Of a stretch of 37,880 bases of DNA, positions 29,717 to 37,508 are shown piece by piece. The translations under genes and the position numbers were made by a program. This stretch comes from a virus, in IMG/VR virus record IMGVR_UViG_3300048833_000141, positions 1 to 37,880 of that record; one strand, given 5' to 3'. The notes under the pieces are model-generated. The model saw nothing but the letters and a program-made list of their open reading frames with translations, ran no database searches and was not told the DNA's origin. Each line of letters opens with the position of its first letter. The stretch's first letter is position 1.

Positions 29717-32700
29717 TGGCCGCGCTTGTGATCGCCGCAGCCGGCTCTGCCATCGGCGGCAGCCTCATCACCGGCACCGTGCTGGGTATGACAGGCGCCA
29801 CCATCGGCGCCTTCGCAGGTTCGCTGCTCGCCTCCGCTCTCATCAAAGGCCCCAATCAACAAGGCCCGCGGCTGGGCGATCTGCGCGTGCAGGGCACCGA
29901 ATACGGCGCGCCCATTCCCTGGGTTGCCGGTGGACCGCGCATCGCCGGGCAGATCGCCTGGGCCAGCGACCGGCGCGAGATTGCCAACACGCAAAAAGTG
30001 GGTAAGGGCGGCGGCAGCAAGGTGACCACGTTCACGTATGAAGTGGATCTGCTGATCTTGCTCACCGAAAACCAGATCGAAGGCGTGAGCCGAATCTGGC
30101 TCAACGGCGAAATGATCTACGCGGGAATCGTGAAAGAGGGCACGTGGAACGGCCTGGCCGTCTACACCGGCGACCCTGCGCAACTTCCCGACCCGACCTA
30201 CGAGGCGGCTGTGGGCGCGGGCAACGCCCCGGCGTATCGCGGGCGCGGCTATGTCGTGATCAAAGGCTTGCAGCTGGGCAACAGCGGGCAGATTCCGAAC
30301 TTGACGTTTGAGGTTGGCACGTCAAGCCTGATTTATTCCGCTGATTTATGGCGAGATCACGTCGGCGAAGTCATCCCATCTATAGACGCAAGCCAGCAGA
30401 TTTATACATCCGTTAAACAATCCTCGGCGTTTAATTGTGGATTTATCCGACCATTAAATGTATTGCCTGGCCCCAGGTATGTGGAGATTGTTGTATCTCC
30501 ATCAAGCAATTTAATAGGTTGGTTTTTTGGTGCTGTTGCCCGTACAGCTTGGAGCTTTGAAAGTTACACGTCAAACCCATACGGAGGCGGGAGCTTAGTT
30601 TGGACAGTTGTAAACGGCAATTATTTTGGGATGCAACCTGGGTACATTGAAAATGGCGCTGTAACTGCTATTGGAAGTAGCGTTCCTTGGGATGGTATTT
30701 TTGGCATTTACATCGACAATAGCATCGGCATTGTCAAGGTGTACAGGAATGGTGGTTTATTGCGCTCGTTTAATACCGGAAGAAATGATCTTGATCCATG
30801 GTTTAGCACTTATGGCATTGCTACAACGTACCAAGCCATTATTAAAAAATCATCTAGCCTTTGGGTTTATCCGCCACCAGGTGATGTGCAGGAGTTTAGA
30901 GACTCGCCAGTTGCGCAGAGCACGTCATCGCTGGATACGCTGGTAGATTCGACCAACGCGCTTTTGTCACGCGCAGGGTACGCAGCAGAAGACGTCGAAA
31001 CCACCGCCCTCAGCGCGATCACAAAACCCGTGCGCGGCATGGCGCTCGGCCAGGTGGCTGCCACCCGCGGCGCGCTGGAAACGTTGCAAACAGGCTACTT
31101 TTTCGAGCCAGCGAAGTCCGACAAAATCTACCTGCGGCCCAGATCCACCACCCCGGTGGCAGACATCCCGTTTGCCGACCTCGGCACCGCAGCCGATGCC
31201 GTGAGCGATGCCGAGCCGCTGGCGCTCACGGTGGGCAGCGAGCTGGAACTGCCCGCGCAGGTGTCCCTGAGCTACAACAACACCGCTGGCGACTACAACG
31301 TTGCCACCGAGCACAGCGACCGCATGCTGTCGTCCCAGCAGTCCAACCAGGTGGTGCAGCTCGGCCTGGGCATGCTGCCCGCCGAGGCCAAGGGCGTGGC
31401 CGATGCGCTGCTGGTCGACCAGCTCGCCAGCCTCACCCGCACCACGCTGCGCCTGCCGCTCAAATACGCGCGCCTGGAGCCGGGCGACGTGTTCACCGTG
31501 ACCAACCAAGACGGGCGCGTCTACCGCCTGCGCAGCACCACCAAGCGCGACACGCTCACCACCATCGAACACGAATGCGTGCTCGACGATGCGGGCGCGC
31601 TTACCTCCGCCGCTATCACCAGCAGCGAATACACCTCATCAACCAAAATCCGGGTCGTCGCGGCAACCCAATGGGCTACGCTTGACATCCCGCTTTTGCG
31701 CGATGCCGACAATTCGCCTGGCCACTACCTGGCCATGGCGCCCAACCGCGCAGACCCCAGCGACGAATGGCCGGGCGCGGCTTTTGTGCGGGCCTGGGCG
31801 GCGGAAGATTTTGAGCAAGTCATCACCAGCGGCGCCGCCTGCACCATGGGCGCCTGCACCACCACGCTGCCCAACTTCGCGGGCGGCTCTGCCCGGTTCG
31901 ATGAAGCCAGCACGCTCACCGTGCGCGTGAGCAGCCAGCTGGCCAACACCACCCGCGCCGAGATGCTGGACGACCTCAGCATCAACGCCGCCGTGGTGGG
32001 CAGCGAGATCGTGCGCTTCCGCCTGGCCGAGCTGCTTGGCACAGTGGACGGCAAAAACGAATACCGCCTGAGCGGCTTCTTGCGCGGCCAGCGCGGCACC
32101 GAGCAACACATTGGCACCCATGGCGCAGCCGAGCGCTTCGTGCTGCTGAACGGCGCGTTGCGCTGGGTCGAAAACCAGACCGGTGAAATAGGGGTGGCCA
32201 GCCAGGTGAAGGCGGTCACGGTCAACACCGCGCTTTCAACCGTTGCCGCGCAGGCGTTCACCAACACCGGCGCCGCCCTGAAACCGTTCAGCGTGGCCAA
32301 TCTTCGCGCGCTTCCAAGCGGTTCGGGCATTGCGCTGACCTGGCAGCGGCGCACCCGGCTGGGCTACCGGTACGGCGGCACGGCTGGCACTTCTGTGCCG
32401 CTTGGGGAGGCGTCGCAGCTCTACCGCGTCGACGTGTTCAACAGCGGCACGTTTGTCAGCACGCACACCACCTCAACCCCCGCGTTCTTGTACAGCGCCG
32501 CGCAGCTCGCGGCTGACGGTTTGGTCAGTGGCGCCGCGCTCAGCTTTGCCGTGCGGCAGGTCTCCGCGTTGGTCGGCCCCGGCTTCCCCGCAACGGTGGG
32601 CGCTGGTGTGCCCGACTTCTCGACGATTCCCGCTGCGCCGCCCGGCGGCACTGGCGGCAGTGGCGGCACTGGTGGTGGAGCGCCCCCTGCGCCGCCAGGT

Positions 32701-33789
32701 GTGGCCCGGCAATCTGTCTGGGCGTTCGGCCAGGCTGGCAGCACATCGCTTGCAGTGAGCTACGCCGAATCAGGCGCCCTGAAAACATGGCGCTTGCTGA
32801 CCAGCACAAACGGCGGCGCTACTTTCACCCCGCTGCCCGGTGCGGCAGATGTTCCGCTCACGAGCTACCCCAACGGGCGCGCTTTTCGATCAGACGGCGT
32901 ATATGTGAGCGTGCAACTCGAAGACGTTGAAAATCCGCTGATCAGCACGGTGACAGTTGTGCGCGGTGCATCCGCTTCCGCGCCGACAAGAACAGCAAAA
33001 GTCTTTTCTCGCGGCAGCATGCCTATTGCGGTGGCGTGCGACGGAACCAAGTTTCTGATTTTCACCGAAGGCAATCAGATGTGGTCCTCAACCGATGGCG
33101 CCACTTGGTCCCTGTCGGGCACCGTCTCCGGCCTGCCTTTCACAGCTTCGAGCGTATTTGCATACCCCTCGCAGTCAAACCCGCTTGGCAGCTTTGGCAG
33201 CAATTATTCAGGTTCGTCTTTCGGTTATTACGTGGGCCGCTGGTTCCTGAAGTTCGGCAGCACCCTGTATTACACCGCCAGCGCAGGCGCTTTGACTGGC
33301 TGGACACCTTGCGTTTTGCCCCCGGTCACCGCTCCCAATCAAGCGGCCTTTAATCAAAATTACCGGATGGCAGAAGCCAGCGGCATTCTTTTTGCGCAAG
33401 GGGTTCTGTATACCGGAAGCCCGAATGATTTTCTGACGCAGACCATCGCAGCATATGTTTTGAAGTCAACAGATTCAGGCGCCAACTGGACAATTGTTTA
33501 CACCTTTCCCACTGGGCGTCCACCCGGAGCCTATGTGACGTTGGTCGGTTCTAGGCTGGTTTCGGTTGGTCTAGATTTTGCGGCCACCAGCTACGTCTCT
33601 GACGATTTGGGCGCCACCTGGTCTGCGCTGCCCAACGGGCAAATATATGTCGGCAACCCGTACCCAGAGGTCATGGGCGGCAAACTTGTTATGCCAGTAA
33701 GCGCCGGAAACGACAGCACGGGGACAACCCAATACGAGCTGCGCTACTCCACAGATGGCGTGAGCTTTTCCAAATCCATCTACACATAA
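29716..33789 (+). CDS. Tail tip / host specificity protein with inserted SPRY-like domain
   Basis: 1357 residues. It begins with a hydrophobic Gly-rich segment and the usual GAPIPWVAGGPRIAGQIAWA. The core, with FRLAELLGTVDGKNEYRLSG-like text, is shared with GTA and phage tail tip proteins. Residues about 205-395 are an insert of low GC with a SPRY-like pattern (WDGIFGIYIDNSIGIVKVYR, then NGGLLRSF). The C-terminal 350 residues have five Asp-box-like turns (SSTDGATWS, KSTDSGANW and others), implying a beta-propeller. A Gly-rich linker (GGTGGSGGTGGGAPP) separates the two. It should bind the host receptor and determine host range. Confidence 0.9.
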   Translation: MAALVIAAAGSAIGGSLITGTVLGMTGATIGAFAGSLLASALIKGPNQQGPRLGDLRVQGTEYGAPIPWVAGGPRIAGQIAWASDRREIANTQKVGKGGGSKVTTFTYEVDLLILLTENQIEGVSRIWLNGEMIYAGIVKEGTWNGLAVYTGDPAQLPDPTYEAAVGAGNAPAYRGRGYVVIKGLQLGNSGQIPNLTFEVGTSSLIYSADLWRDHVGEVIPSIDASQQIYTSVKQSSAFNCGFIRPLNVLPGPRYVEIVVSPSSNLIGWFFGAVARTAWSFESYTSNPYGGGSLVWTVVNGNYFGMQPGYIENGAVTAIGSSVPWDGIFGIYIDNSIGIVKVYRNGGLLRSFNTGRNDLDPWFSTYGIATTYQAIIKKSSSLWVYPPPGDVQEFRDSPVAQSTSSLDTLVDSTNALLSRAGYAAEDVETTALSAITKPVRGMALGQVAATRGALETLQTGYFFEPAKSDKIYLRPRSTTPVADIPFADLGTAADAVSDAEPLALTVGSELELPAQVSLSYNNTAGDYNVATEHSDRMLSSQQSNQVVQLGLGMLPAEAKGVADALLVDQLASLTRTTLRLPLKYARLEPGDVFTVTNQDGRVYRLRSTTKRDTLTTIEHECVLDDAGALTSAAITSSEYTSSTKIRVVAATQWATLDIPLLRDADNSPGHYLAMAPNRADPSDEWPGAAFVRAWAAEDFEQVITSGAACTMGACTTTLPNFAGGSARFDEASTLTVRVSSQLANTTRAEMLDDLSINAAVVGSEIVRFRLAELLGTVDGKNEYRLSGFLRGQRGTEQHIGTHGAAERFVLLNGALRWVENQTGEIGVASQVKAVTVNTALSTVAAQAFTNTGAALKPFSVANLRALPSGSGIALTWQRRTRLGYRYGGTAGTSVPLGEASQLYRVDVFNSGTFVSTHTTSTPAFLYSAAQLAADGLVSGAALSFAVRQVSALVGPGFPATVGAGVPDFSTIPAAPPGGTGGSGGTGGGAPPAPPGVARQSVWAFGQAGSTSLAVSYAESGALKTWRLLTSTNGGATFTPLPGAADVPLTSYPNGRAFRSDGVYVSVQLEDVENPLISTVTVVRGASASAPTRTAKVFSRGSMPIAVACDGTKFLIFTEGNQMWSSTDGATWSLSGTVSGLPFTASSVFAYPSQSNPLGSFGSNYSGSSFGYYVGRWFLKFGSTLYYTASAGALTGWTPCVLPPVTAPNQAAFNQNYRMAEASGILFAQGVLYTGSPNDFLTQTIAAYVLKSTDSGANWTIVYTFPTGRPPGAYVTLVGSRLVSVGLDFAATSYVSDDLGATWSALPNGQIYVGNPYPEVMGGKLVMPVSAGNDSTGTTQYELRYSTDGVSFSKSIYT

Positions 33790-33801
33790 GCGAGGCACCC
33801 C

Positions 33802-34176
33802 ATGGCATTCCCTACCTGGCAGCAAGGCCAAGAAAACCCAGAAGTCCCGGTTAACGAAGGCTTTGACATTCTTGCTGCGTTTTCGGTCTACGGGCGCGAC
33901 CCCGACACCACCAGCGGCCTCACCTGGGGCTACCTCGGCGGGCGCTGGGGTGGCATTGCGATCACCCCCGGCACGCTCACGCTCACAGCCAACACCACAA
34001 ACTACGTCACCGTTGCCCGCGCCACCGGCGCCATCAGCGTGAGCACCGCCGTGACCAACTGGAACAACGCCACCGCGCATGGCCGCGTGTTCCAACTCGT
34101 CACAGGCCCCGCCACCGTCACCACCCGGCAAGACCACCGCGCCGGGCCGCTGTCGATTTTCTGGCCAGCGGCTTGA
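33802..34176 (+). CDS. Small tail fibre-associated protein
   Basis: 124 residues: MAFPTWQQGQENPEVPVNEG, then FDILAAFSVYGRDPDTTSGL, and a beta-rich end with WGYLGGRWGGIAITPGTLTL. This looks like the short protein of the DUF2793-like type found at the end of tail modules, where the VPVNEGFD motif recurs. It may be an adhesin tip or a spike cap. It has GAGGCACC before the ATG. Confidence 0.66.
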   Translation: MAFPTWQQGQENPEVPVNEGFDILAAFSVYGRDPDTTSGLTWGYLGGRWGGIAITPGTLTLTANTTNYVTVARATGAISVSTAVTNWNNATAHGRVFQLVTGPATVTTRQDHRAGPLSIFWPAA

Positions 34177-34604
34177 ACGTCATGAGCACCTACCTCGCGT
34201 TCAAGTACGCCGCGCCGGGAGGCTTTGCCAAGCGGCTTTTCCACAACCTGACGCGCGCCCGTCTGCTCACGCGCTACCCACACAGCGGCATTGTCAAAAA
34301 CGGGATGCTGATGCACAGCAATCTTGCCAACGGCCTGCACAAAGAGCCGTTTGATCCGGCTGGCTGGCTGCTGATCCCGATCACGCCCGCGGTCGATCCC
34401 GACGCCGCGCTTGATCTGCTCGCTGGCACCCGGTACGACTGGTTCAGCTTGCTCGCTTTTGTGCTGCCCTGGCGCGTGCGAGACAGCGAGCGCCTCTACT
34501 GCTACGAGTGGTGCTACTACGTCCAAACCGGCCAGATGCCAGTCGAGCGCGTCACCCCCGAAGACCTTGCAATTGAAGCTTTGAAACAAAACCATGCCAA
34601 CTGA
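34173..34604 (+). CDS. Permuted NlpC/P60-like (YiiX-type) hydrolase
   Basis: About 140 residues from a TTG at 34173 that overlaps the previous stop, or from ATG 34182. The order is His first (PHSGIVKNGMLMHSN) and Cys later (LYCYEWCYYVQTGQ), the reverse of NlpC, as in the permuted papain-like YiiX family. The central YDWFSLLAFVLPWR is typical. It probably acts on an acyl or peptide bond, with substrate unknown. The gene is adjacent to the lysis cassette, so a role in virion or lysis is uncertain. Confidence 0.65.
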   Translation: MNVMSTYLAFKYAAPGGFAKRLFHNLTRARLLTRYPHSGIVKNGMLMHSNLANGLHKEPFDPAGWLLIPITPAVDPDAALDLLAGTRYDWFSLLAFVLPWRVRDSERLYCYEWCYYVQTGQMPVERVTPEDLAIEALKQNHAN

Positions 34605-34899
34605 TTCCGACTTCGCCCGCCTGGAAAAGCAACGCGGACGCATCACATTCGACCCAACCGTCAATGCCGGGCACATCCTCACGTTCGTGGGCTTCCTCGT
34701 GTCGGGTTTTATTGCTTACACCACGCTCGACAAGCGCGTGGCGGTGGTTGAAACGCGGGCATCCATCACAGATCAGCGAGTGTCTGAGCAAGAGGCCCGA
34801 ACGAATGCAAACCTGCTGGAAATCAAGCGCGACGTGAAAGAGACCAACACCACGCTAAATCAGATCGCGCGAGAGATTTCGCGGAGCAGCAAGCCATGA
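34594..34899 (+). CDS. Membrane protein with coiled coil, lysis cassette
   Basis: 101 residues. One transmembrane helix (HILTFVGFLVSGFIAYTTL, residues 28-46) is followed by a coiled coil (VSEQEARTNANLLEIKRDVK, then ETNTTLNQIAREI). This order resembles small holin-like or antiholin-like phage proteins. It overlaps the previous gene by 11 bases and the holin gene by ATGA. It may modulate the holin. Confidence 0.65.
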   Translation: MPTDSDFARLEKQRGRITFDPTVNAGHILTFVGFLVSGFIAYTTLDKRVAVVETRASITDQRVSEQEARTNANLLEIKRDVKETNTTLNQIAREISRSSKP

Positions 34900-35102
34900 C
34901 CGCCGACCGCTGGAAGAATCGCCGCCGAATGGCCTGGCTGGCGCTGCTCGCTGGCTTGCTTTTCCCGCTGCTTTTGCTGTGGTCTGACAGTGACCAGCTG
35001 GGCAGCGTGGCTGGGGCGTTTTACGTGTTTGTCACGGGTGTTGTCGGCAGCTACATCGGCTGGGCCGTGATGGACGACAAGTGGCAAAAGGAGCCGAAAT
35101 GA
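34896..35102 (+). CDS. Probable holin, two transmembrane helices
   Basis: 68 residues: a basic N-terminus (RWKNRRRM), helix 1 (AWLALLAGLLFPLLLLW, residues 13-29), a short polar loop (SDSDQLGS), helix 2 (VAGAFYVFVTGVVGSYIGWA) and a charged tail. This is the class II holin layout, with both ends inside the cell. It is directly before the endolysin and overlaps it by ATGA. It should open the inner membrane on schedule for the endolysin. Confidence 0.78.
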   Translation: MTADRWKNRRRMAWLALLAGLLFPLLLLWSDSDQLGSVAGAFYVFVTGVVGSYIGWAVMDDKWQKEPK

Positions 35103-35575
35103 CATTCGATGAGGCGTTCACAAAGCTGCTTGGCCACGAAGGCTCGTACAGCAACCATAGCGCAGACCCCGGTGGAGAGACCATGTGGGGAATCACTATC
35201 GCCGTGGCCCGAGCCAACGGCTACACCGGCCCCATGCGCCAGCTCCCACAAACGGAAGCCAAACGCATTTACAAAGCGCTCTACTGGGACAAAGTGCAGG
35301 CCGACGCGCTGCCCGACCGCGTGCGCTATGCCGTATTCGACGCCGCAGTCAACAGCGGACCTGGGCAAGCCGTGCGCTGGTTGCAGCGGGCCCTGGGCTT
35401 AGCCGACGATGGGCACATTGGCCCGGTCACCATCGCTTATGTCAAGCAAGCAGACCACGAAGCGCTCACTCGCAAGATGCTCGCGCAGCGCCTGCGGTTC
35501 ATGACCAACTTGACGACCTGGTCATCGTTCAGTCGCGGCTGGGCGCGGCGCATTGCCGACCTCATGGACGCATGA
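35099..35575 (+). CDS. Endolysin, GH108 muramidase
   Basis: 158 residues from the ATG that overlaps the holin stop. The N-terminal LLGHEGSYSNHSADPGGETM with WGIT is the GH108 signature; the Glu in GHEG (residue 14) is the general acid. The C-terminal part (QAVRWLQRALGLADDGHIGP) is a peptidoglycan-binding-3 domain. There is no signal peptide, so it depends on the holin. It cleaves the glycan strands of peptidoglycan. Confidence 0.93.
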   Translation: MTFDEAFTKLLGHEGSYSNHSADPGGETMWGITIAVARANGYTGPMRQLPQTEAKRIYKALYWDKVQADALPDRVRYAVFDAAVNSGPGQAVRWLQRALGLADDGHIGPVTIAYVKQADHEALTRKMLAQRLRFMTNLTTWSSFSRGWARRIADLMDA

Positions 35576-35964
35576 AATACGACATCTTCCCGGACTTGAC
35601 CGACAGCGGCTTTGAGCGCCAGCTCATTGCCCGGGATAAACGCGGCCCGCGCATCAAGCCGCAAGACGTGCAGCGGCTCGTTGTGAGCGAGCATTTCTTC
35701 ACGGCGATGCACGGCGCGATTGGCCGCGACGTGAGTGAGAACGTCGGCGCTTGTCTGCCCACCAATCCGGTGCTGGGCTTGATCACGTTTTGCGTGCTCG
35801 TGCTCAAAAACGATTACCCCGTGACAGGTGTTGCGGTGTGCGAATCGTTCCAAAACTTCGACCCGGAAATCGGGCGCCGCATTGCGCGCCAAGACGCAGC
35901 GAGCAAGATTTGGCCGCTGCTGGGCTATGAATTCAAACACCGGATGGCGGCCCCGACATGCTGA
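35572..35964 (+). CDS. Gp49-like phage protein (Gp49_66 family)
   Basis: 130 residues starting on the endolysin stop (ATGA). GPRIKPQDVQRLVVSEHFFT, later NPVLGLITFCVLVLKNDYPV and IARQDAASKIWPLLGYEFKH fit the Gp49_66 family, whose function is not known. It usually lies in early or lysis regions. It precedes the spanin genes and overlaps Rz by 7 bases. Confidence 0.8.
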   Translation: MKYDIFPDLTDSGFERQLIARDKRGPRIKPQDVQRLVVSEHFFTAMHGAIGRDVSENVGACLPTNPVLGLITFCVLVLKNDYPVTGVAVCESFQNFDPEIGRRIARQDAASKIWPLLGYEFKHRMAAPTC

Positions 35965-36485
35965 GCAAATACCTGTTGCCCGTTGCCGTTCTGGCGCTGA
36001 CCATCTCTGGGGCATCCAACGTGGCTACGTGGGCAAAGCTTTCTGCAGAAAGAAAAGCCCACCAGTCTTTCAGGCTAAAGACTGCCGAAGCCGACACGCT
36101 GCGCAGCGAGACCGCCCGCATCGCCGAGGCTGGGCACCGCGCCAAAGAACGCACCCAAGCCGAAACCCTGCAAGCCATCACCCAGAAAGCCACCGATGAA
36201 AAAAATCGCCTCGCTGCTGACTTGCAGCGCGCTCTTGACGGGTTGCGCAACCGCCCCGAGCGCCCCGCCGCCGCTGGTGGTGCAGTGCCCCCAGGTGCAG
36301 CCGATCCAGTGGCCTGCACAGGAGCCCAGCTTTACCGACCGGATGGCGAGTTTCTTGCGCGGGAGTCTGCCCGAGCCGATGGCCTCCGACTACAGCTTGC
36401 CGCTTGTCAAGCTGCCTACGATGCGGCCGTGATCCTGACCGCGCCCGACCATGTTGGTGACGTCAACAAAATGGTCAAGCCCTAG
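35958..36485 (+). CDS. Inner membrane spanin (Rz-like)
   Basis: 175 residues. It has an N-terminal transmembrane anchor (YLLPVAVLALTISGASNVAT) and a long periplasmic coiled coil (AEADTLRSETARIAEAGHRA, then KERTQAETLQAITQKATDEK). With Rz1 it forms a bridge that fuses inner and outer membranes in the last step of lysis. The Rz1-like gene is nested inside it in another frame. Confidence 0.83.
   Translation: MLSKYLLPVAVLALTISGASNVATWAKLSAERKAHQSFRLKTAEADTLRSETARIAEAGHRAKERTQAETLQAITQKATDEKNRLAADLQRALDGLRNRPERPAAAGGAVPPGAADPVACTGAQLYRPDGEFLARESARADGLRLQLAACQAAYDAAVILTAPDHVGDVNKMVKP
36196..36432 (+). CDS. Outer membrane spanin lipoprotein (Rz1-like), nested in Rz
   Basis: 78 residues in the +1 frame inside the Rz-like gene. 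It starts MKKIASLLTCSALLTGCATA, with a lipobox LLTGC at residues 13-17, so the Cys is lipidated. The mature part is Pro-rich (APSAPPPLVVQCPQVQPIQW), typical of Rz1. The fully nested layout is known from lambda. Confidence 0.85.
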   Translation: MKKIASLLTCSALLTGCATAPSAPPPLVVQCPQVQPIQWPAQEPSFTDRMASFLRGSLPEPMASDYSLPLVKLPTMRP

Positions 36486-36522
36486 TTTCTCGTCTGTCTC
36501 CGGTGGCTGAAATGCCACCCTT

Positions 36523-36559
36523 GCCCCGCTCGCCTGAAAGGGTGGGCGGGGTTTTTTTT
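36523..36559 (+). terminator. Intrinsic terminator of the late operon
   Basis: CCCCGC and GCGGGG pair around a loop with CTCGCCTGAAAGGGTG, followed by eight T. It lies just behind the spanin genes and should end late transcription. Confidence 0.88.
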
Positions 36560-36571
36560 GCGTTCCGACGA

Positions 36572-37048
36572 ATGGCCGAACCCCCTTGCACCCTCTTGGA
36601 CTTCGGGCGAAAAAGACGCATTGACAGGCTGCATTGGCAGCGCAGACACTGCGATCCCGACCAACTTCAGTTCATTCAAATGCAAGAAAAACCGCACTAC
36701 GTCTACCCGTTCCGCCGCCTCGCTTGGGTGGACGGTTGCCGCATGCAAACAGGCGTGATTCTGCTGCGATCGCTCACGCCCATGACGCCCGACGACATGC
36801 ACGCGGCGCTGCTCGAAATGTCTGTGGCCAGCCCCTACGAATACGAGCTTCTGGAAGTTAGCAACGACACATCAATTAACCTGGATGCCTGGGAGCCGTT
36901 TATTGAAACCATGGGTCCAGCAAACGGTTTGCTCACTTGCACGGCCTTGCGTTTGTTCAGCGCTGGCGATCATGGGCATGTGTTGATTGATGCTGAAAAA
37001 GACTGTCTGGTGGGCTCAGAAGGAATCGAACCTTCATTTGCCCCTTAG
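36572..37048 (+). CDS. Accessory gene after the late terminator
   Basis: Up to 158 residues from ATG 36572 (or 122 from ATG 36680). The segment HYVYPFRRLAWVDGCRMQTG, then DMHAALLEMSVASPYEYELL looks like a real soluble protein. Its last 13 codons (ending VGSEGIEPSFAP) overlap the antisense tRNA-Arg; that string is a known artefact of reading through a tRNA, so the true end may be unusual. No family is recognised. Its place suggests a lysogenic cargo gene. Confidence 0.45.
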   Translation: MAEPPCTLLDFGRKRRIDRLHWQRRHCDPDQLQFIQMQEKPHYVYPFRRLAWVDGCRMQTGVILLRSLTPMTPDDMHAALLEMSVASPYEYELLEVSNDTSINLDAWEPFIETMGPANGLLTCTALRLFSAGDHGHVLIDAEKDCLVGSEGIEPSFAP

Positions 37049-37082
37049 GAGGGGGCCGTTCTGTCCATTGAACTATGAACCC
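37008..37082 (-). tRNA. tRNA-Arg (anticodon CCU)
   Basis: On the minus strand: acceptor GGGTTCA with TGAGCCC, D arm with GGACA, anticodon stem GCCCC/GGGGC with loop CTCCTAA (anticodon CCT), variable loop AAAT, T arm GAAGG-TTCGATT-CCTTC, then A and an encoded CCA. It reads AGG, a rare codon in such GC-rich genomes. It lies inside the prophage, as phage cargo or as the leftover target of an older integration. Confidence 0.95.
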
Positions 37083-37302
37083 AAAGCGCCCTAGTAAATT
37101 GTCTGAGCGGTTGCGCCTGGCCGGGAAGGCTGGGTGGGAAGATGCCCGGGCGGGTGAAACAAATCTCCCAAACTGGGATTTGCCACTATCCCACCACCTG
37201 AACAGCGCCTACATTCGGGGGCACATGGCCGGAAAGTATTCTAGGCTCAGCGATCTAAACCCCTACAGCCGCGCCGCGATTTCCTCCGCGCTCTCGCGGT
37301 AG
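37075..37302 (+). CDS. Small hypothetical protein at the right end
   Basis: 75 residues: MNPKRPSKLSERLRLAGKAG, then WEDARAGETNLPNWDLPLSH with HLNSAYIRGHMAGKYS. The GWxDARAGE and YIRGHMAGK patterns resemble small basic ribosome-modulation-factor-like phage proteins. The start overlaps the antisense tRNA-Arg end by 8 bases. The last 14 codons come from the antisense of the integrase scar, so the present C-terminus may be newly made. Confidence 0.45.
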   Translation: MNPKRPSKLSERLRLAGKAGWEDARAGETNLPNWDLPLSHHLNSAYIRGHMAGKYSRLSDLNPYSRAAISSALSR

Positions 37303-37370
37303 TAGACGTTCATCAACAGGCTCAGGTTTTTGTGACGGCTGATCTTGCGCAGGGCTTGAAGCGCCTGGAG
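37263..37370 (-). pseudogene. C-terminal scar of a second tyrosine integrase
   Basis: In the minus frame ending at the TAG (37265-37263) one reads LQALQALRKISRHKNLSLLM, then NVYYRESAEEIAARL. This is the C-terminus of a tyrosine recombinase: ISRHKNLS is the second conserved His box and YYRESAEEIAARL holds the nucleophile Tyr. Only about 35 residues remain. It differs from the prophage's own integrase (YYNPTASQIAGRL), so it comes from another element. Confidence 0.78.
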
Positions 37371-37478
37371 CTGAACGCTCACACCGATGACTGGCCCGCG
37401 ATCAAAGCGCTGGCGGACAAGCTACAGCTCAAACGCGAGCGCAAACCCGCGCCGGTACAATCATCCCGCGCGTCCTGA
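37332..37478 (+). CDS. Possible gene remnant opposite the integrase scar
   Basis: A GTG at 37332 opens 48 codons reading LAQGLKRLELNAHTDDWPAI with KALADKLQLKRERKPAPV. The second half looks protein-like, as the C-terminal tail of a larger protein. The first part is antisense to the integrase scar. It is probably a fragment joined by recombination; no family can be named. Confidence 0.25.
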   Translation: MTADLAQGLKRLELNAHTDDWPAIKALADKLQLKRERKPAPVQSSRAS

Positions 37479-37508
37479 CCCCGAGGCGCGGCAGTAAATC
37501 GGGGTGCG

